Shown here piece by piece: positions 7,130 through 9,657 of a stretch of DNA of 9,657 bases. The first letter of the stretch is position 1. Every line of letters starts with the position of its first letter. The DNA comes from Candidatus Eiseniibacteriota bacterium (GTDB lineage Bacteria > Arandabacterota > Arandabacteria > Arandabacterales > Arandabacteraceae). A program made the position numbers and the translations under genes. Below the pieces are notes generated by a model. That model saw only the letters and a list, made by a program, of their open reading frames with translations, was not told where the DNA came from and did not search any database. Where the stretch lies: assembly GCA_030592245.1 (NCBI GenBank), contig JAUVJV010000048.1:1-9657 (forward strand). Direction: 5' to 3'.

Positions 7130-8021
7130 AGTCTTTGAAGCCCACCGAGGAATACAGGGCATTGGCCTCGGGCGTGAAACCGCCGACATAGGCCAGGGTT
7201 GCTCCGAGGTACTGAAGCCTGTTGAGGCCCTCGGTCATAACGGCCCGGCCGAGTCCCCGGCGTTGATGCTCGGGGACGGTCCCGACAGGTTCGAAGGCTC
7301 CAGTCCTGGTCACGTCGTCAAACCATACGGTGCAGAATGATGCGAATTCCCCGTCGGAGGCGACGGCGACAATGTCGAGATCGCGGCGATAGAGAGGAGC
7401 GCGCTGGACATTGAGATACCAGTCGTGACCTTCATAGTCTTCATCAGGATCATCCGGATGAAATGCCCTCCATGATACCCAGCTTCTGGCCGGCAGCTCA
7501 TCGGCCCCGCCCAGGGGTCTTACGGTGTAGCCCCTGGCCGCGCGGACACCGGTGATAGGTATGGACATGTCGCGCCTTCGCTGATACTCGGGCTTCTCCC
7601 CCCGGGTGTAGCCCCAGTGAATGAGGGTCTCCTTGCGCATCTCATCGTGCTCATTGGCCCAGATGCAGAGGATGCGCGGGCCGCTGGGTGATTCCAGGAC
7701 AAGGTTCTCTTCGGCCACCGTTATCATCTCGGCCTCGAGACCCGGCGTGCGGAGCTCGGGATGTACATGAAGGAACACGCCGTTTCTGCCTTCCGGGTTC
7801 AGCACCCCGACGATCCTCCCGTCGGGCCTCTCCCAGATGAACAATACATCTTCGATCCGGTAGTGCCTGATATTGGCCCAGGCGTGCCACCTGCAGTAAT
7901 CGAAGCGATAGACCTGCCAGCTCAGCTCTCTGCGATTGTTCAGAAGAAACACTTCGCGCAGGAACTGCCGGACCTTCCAGTAGTCGTTCTCGTCCTGGAA
8001 CTTCCGCATGGATGCCTTCAT
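7095..8021 (-). CDS. Tandem GNAT-family N-acetyltransferase
   Basis: A 308-residue cytoplasmic protein with two GNAT-like halves. The C-terminal half (about 163-305) carries a canonical acetyl-CoA loop, QRRGLGRA (253-260), preceded by a beta strand with PVGTVPEH and followed by ALYSSVGF (288-295), so it is probably the active domain. The N-terminal half (about 4-150) keeps the fold pattern (VGVLNPEGRN, VHPELR, NALxxWGYTR-like HWGYTR) but lacks the Q/R-x-x-G-x-G/A loop, so it is likely non-catalytic or regulatory. The acceptor substrate is unknown. The start at ATG 8021 has GGAG seven bases upstream. It is the first gene of the GNAT-transporter-hydrolase cluster, so its acetylated product might be the transporter's cargo; that is conjecture. 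Confidence 0.88.
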   Translation of the reverse strand: MKASMRKFQDENDYWKVRQFLREVFLLNNRRELSWQVYRFDYCRWHAWANIRHYRIEDVLFIWERPDGRIVGVLNPEGRNGVFLHVHPELRTPGLEAEMITVAEENLVLESPSGPRILCIWANEHDEMRKETLIHWGYTRGEKPEYQRRRDMSIPITGVRAARGYTVRPLGGADELPARSWVSWRAFHPDDPDEDYEGHDWYLNVQRAPLYRRDLDIVAVASDGEFASFCTVWFDDVTRTGAFEPVGTVPEHQRRGLGRAVMTEGLNRLQYLGATLAYVGGFTPEANALYSSVGFKDYDLCEPWTKEV

Positions 8022-8106
8022 CTATCTGCTCCGGAGGTGTGTGTATTGCCAGGCAGAAGCCTACACCAAAGGGAGGGTCCTGACAAGGCACAGTGCGGCC
8101 GGGTGT

Positions 8107-8144
8107 GGGAACAGGAAGAGACAAGGTGGCGACAGCTGCGTCCC
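8107..8144. repeat. Degenerate hairpin resembling the 4151-4200 element
   Basis: GGGAACAG (8107-8114) faces CTGCGTCCC (8136-8144), allowing about seven pairs (GGGA/TCCC and CAG/CTG) with an uneven internal loop. It shares GGGAACAG and GGTGGC with the strong hairpin at 4151-4200, and contains AGGAAGAGACAAGGTG (8113-8128), also found at 3177-3192. All copies are intergenic. They look like worn members of one dispersed repeat family, but three partial matches are thin evidence. Confidence 0.35.
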
Positions 8145-8201
8145 TATTATGACGAGAGCGAGAGCCTGGTTTCCGAAGTGGGGTTCGAAGACGCAACCCG
8201 G

Positions 8202-8268
8202 CATCTCAGCACTATTGCCGCCTGACGCCTCAGCTGTATTGCTGCCTGACATCTCAGCACTATTGCTG
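8202..8268. repeat. 24-base tandem repeat, about 2.8 copies, overlapping the methyltransferase stop
   Basis: Units run 8202-8225, 8226-8249 and 8250-about 8268. Units 1 and 3 share CATCTCAGCACTATTGC exactly; units 1 and 2 match at 19 of 24 positions. The third unit includes the methyltransferase stop codon (8262-8260) and its last Gln codons. The unit length is a multiple of three. It is downstream of the gene on the minus strand, in the 238-base gap before the GNAT gene. Confidence 0.8.
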
Positions 8269-8991
8269 AATGTGTTTCTTCAGAACGTAGATTGTCCAGG
8301 GAGCGATGGTGGTCTCATTAACCCACTGATAGGGTTCGCTTGTCTTTGCCAGCGGCTTAGTCTTCTGCGCAATTTCCAGGCCGGCTTGCCGGTAGGCTAT
8401 TACGTAGTCTTCCTCTGACCAGATGATATCCTCCACCGGTCTGCGGTCCTCGACATCTGTCATTACTATCTTCACCTTGTCACCGCTGCGGGCAAGGCGG
8501 TTCTCGGGGAAGTCCCTGGTACTGAAGGAAGCCCATTCGTGGGTATAGATCTCAGGTGATGAGACCAGGCTGAGGATCTTGCCTTTGTCGACAAGCAGTT
8601 CCCTCAATTGATCGAAGAGACTGACCTTTTTCTCCATTGTGGGAATATTGTCGAAGGTGAATGCTGAGAGCACCAGGTCATATGCCTCATTCCGGACCGG
8701 GCTCAGGCTCCCATCCTCAACAAGGTAGTATTCCCCTTCCGGGTCCAGCTCACGCGCCTGCTTGAGCATATCCTCCGAGATATCAATGCCGGTGGCGTGA
8801 AATCCCAGCGCCCTGAGGAACCTGGTGGAGCGACCGGTGCCGCACCCGAAGTCAAGCGCCCTTGTCCCTTTGACGTGTCCGGAAATGAGCTCCGGGATGT
8901 CACGATATGCCAGATAGTAGGTTCCGGGAAACTCGAGCTTTGCATAGGCTTCGGCCCGTTGAGAATCCCCATAGACATTGTTGAATTCCAC
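8260..8991 (-). CDS. Class I SAM-dependent methyltransferase
   Basis: A 243-residue soluble methyltransferase, starting at GTG 8991 because AGGGAG (9002-8997) lies five bases before it; the longer frame from 9108 would add 39 arginine- and proline-rich residues with no family resemblance. Motif I is LDFGCGTGRS (46-55), the SAM-binding glycine loop; GIDISEDML (68-76) is the following acidic strand that binds the ribose; YDLVLSAFTFDNI (104-116) corresponds to motif II/IV. This is the Methyltransf_11/25 type, which methylates small molecules, lipids or proteins; the substrate is not predictable here. The C-terminal third (about 150-243) is a mixed beta extension that may shape the substrate pocket. 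It lies 238 bases upstream of the GNAT gene on the same strand, so co-transcription is uncertain. Confidence 0.92.
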   Translation of the reverse strand: MEFNNVYGDSQRAEAYAKLEFPGTYYLAYRDIPELISGHVKGTRALDFGCGTGRSTRFLRALGFHATGIDISEDMLKQARELDPEGEYYLVEDGSLSPVRNEAYDLVLSAFTFDNIPTMEKKVSLFDQLRELLVDKGKILSLVSSPEIYTHEWASFSTRDFPENRLARSGDKVKIVMTDVEDRRPVEDIIWSEEDYVIAYRQAGLEIAQKTKPLAKTSEPYQWVNETTIAPWTIYVLKKHIQQ

Positions 8992-8996
8992 AGTTT

Positions 8997-9002
8997 CTCC
9001 CT
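8997..9002 (-). promoter_or_regulatory. Ribosome binding site that decides the methyltransferase GTG start
   Basis: AGGGAG on the minus strand, five bases before GTG 8991. No comparable site precedes the upstream start at 9108, and family similarity begins only after the GTG. Confidence 0.7.
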
Positions 9003-9229
9003 GTCGTGATTCAGTCCAGGCCAGAGCATAGCACAAGTCCCGGGGGCGTGGAATTCGACTTCCAGTTGCCAGGGCAGGTTTCAGCCTGGTACCGAGCGTC
9101 AAGGACACGGGGCCTGTCCCGGCCCTGTCTCACAGGTTCTAGCCTCTACTCGCATGCATCCGCCCGTACAATGATCAGCTTATCGGGTTAAGACCAGGGT
9201 CTCATGTGCCGAGAAACTGAGTATGGCAG

Positions 9230-9235
9230 GATAAT
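9230..9235 (+). promoter_or_regulatory. Possible -10 box for the BamE-like gene
   Basis: GATAAT matches TATAAT at five of six positions, 20 bases before the ATG at 9256. No good -35 hexamer is seen at 16-18 bases upstream (TGCCGA at best) and the leader would be only about 14 bases, so this is a weak call. Confidence 0.22.
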
Positions 9236-9255
9236 CGCCTTCGCGGAGGGTATGC

Positions 9256-9633
9256 ATGAGATATCTGGCAACTATAATAATCGTGCTAGTCCTGGCTCTG
9301 TTCCTCAGTCCCGCAACCAGTACGGTCTTCAATACCCCGGACCACGCCGCATATGCTGGAGACCGGACCACGACAGAGAAGGAGACCGAGCAGGACACGG
9401 ACCCGCCTGAGGATGAAACCAAGAAGCTCGTTCGAAGCAAACACGAACGTAAGGTTGAGCGGAGAACCAACTGGATCGAGGGCCTGGAGGGCGACAAAGC
9501 CAGGATATACGAGCTCTATGGTCATCCTTCCGGCAAGTATAGAGAAGAAGTGATGGGAACCGTGGTCGAGAGGTGGGTATACCCCGAACACGGTGTGACC
9601 TTCAAGTTCAAGGGCAAAAAGCTCACTCGATAG
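9256..9633 (+). CDS. Small exported BamE/OmlA-like protein, function unknown
   Basis: A 125-residue protein with an N-terminal signal sequence or membrane anchor (hydrophobic 4-19, possible cleavage after AYA 34). A charged linker (36-70) follows. The C-terminal part, IYELYGHPSG (84-93), then ERWVYPEHGVTFKFKGKKL (105-123), has the helix-then-sheet pattern 'K-x-x-I-Y-x-x-(Y/L)-G-x-P ... E-x-W-x-Y ... F-x-F-x-x-x-x-L' seen in BamE/SmpA-like small envelope proteins; this is by eye. There is no lipobox cysteine, unlike true BamE. The start is firm: GGAGGG (9245-9250) five bases before ATG. It is divergent from the methyltransferase. The window ends 24 bases after its stop. Confidence 0.8.
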   Translation: MRYLATIIIVLVLALFLSPATSTVFNTPDHAAYAGDRTTTEKETEQDTDPPEDETKKLVRSKHERKVERRTNWIEGLEGDKARIYELYGHPSGKYREEVMGTVVERWVYPEHGVTFKFKGKKLTR

Positions 9634-9657
9634 AACCCAGGGGCTTTAAGGAAGGGC

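Noticed and set aside
8041..8066. Hairpin in the GNAT leader (AGGC-AGAA-GCCT, flanked by GTGT/ACAC) as a riboswitch or attenuator
   Set aside because: Short stem with a bulge, no known riboswitch core and no alternative antiterminator pairing.
8061..8252. A 63-codon minus-strand frame containing the octapeptide repeat
   Set aside because: The start lies within the tandem repeat with no ribosome binding site; treated as a by-product of the repeat, though noted as a possible former C-terminus.
8022..8259. Promoter for the GNAT operon using CATAAT on the minus strand near 8151-8146
   Set aside because: The -10-like hexamer lacks a -35 match at 16-18 bases.
8992..9255. Search for a promoter or small RNA between the methyltransferase and the BamE-like gene
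   Set aside because: A TTGACG-like hexamer on the minus strand (9102-9097) has no -10 partner at the right spacing; only a 5-pair GGACA/TGTCC hairpin near 9103-9119 is seen. Nothing strong enough to annotate.

Overview
The window reads as ordinary chromosome from a Gram-negative, envelope-rich bacterium of the FCB/Bacteroidetes-related candidate phyla (Krumholzibacteria, Eisenbacteria, Latescibacteria or similar). This rests on moderately high GC, a secreted protein with a NYPNPF...SGVYF C-terminal sorting domain typical of type IX secretion cargo in those lineages, and several short exported proteins of unknown function. The exact phylum cannot be fixed from the sequence alone.

Layout. At the left edge a secreted inhibitory-type serpin (+, 4-1227) converges on a large secreted endonuclease I with extra Ig-like domains and a sorting tail (-, 1275-3026). 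A 348-base divergent intergenic region (3027-3374) holds two well-spaced sigma70-like promoters. One drives the nuclease, the other an exported LolA-like protein (+, 3375-4133). That gene converges on a minus-strand gene train across a strong hairpin (4151-4200).

The minus-strand train runs, in transcription order, from a class I SAM methyltransferase (8991-8260), through a tandem GNAT acetyltransferase (8021-7095), an EamA/DMT transporter (about 7129-6176), an exported alpha/beta hydrolase (6179-5205) and a small two-helix membrane protein (5164-4919), to an exported SH3-domain protein (4813-4250). GNAT, transporter and hydrolase overlap or touch and are probably one operon. The methyltransferase and the last two genes may be separate units. 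A small exported BamE-like protein (+, 9256-9633) is divergent from the methyltransferase.

How the genes work together: no single pathway is evident. Common themes are export and the cell envelope (serpin, nuclease, LolA-like, hydrolase, SH3 and BamE-like proteins carry signal sequences; two further products are membrane proteins). No mobile element, CRISPR, tRNA or rRNA was seen. I found no convincing new multi-gene system. The best leads are the serpin's predicted Glu-Leu reactive site, the cysteine-bearing insertion in the nuclease, the hairpin/repeat elements between genes, and a 24-base tandem repeat overlapping the methyltransferase stop codon. Three starts were moved from the longest reading frame on the basis of Shine-Dalgarno placement or gene overlap.
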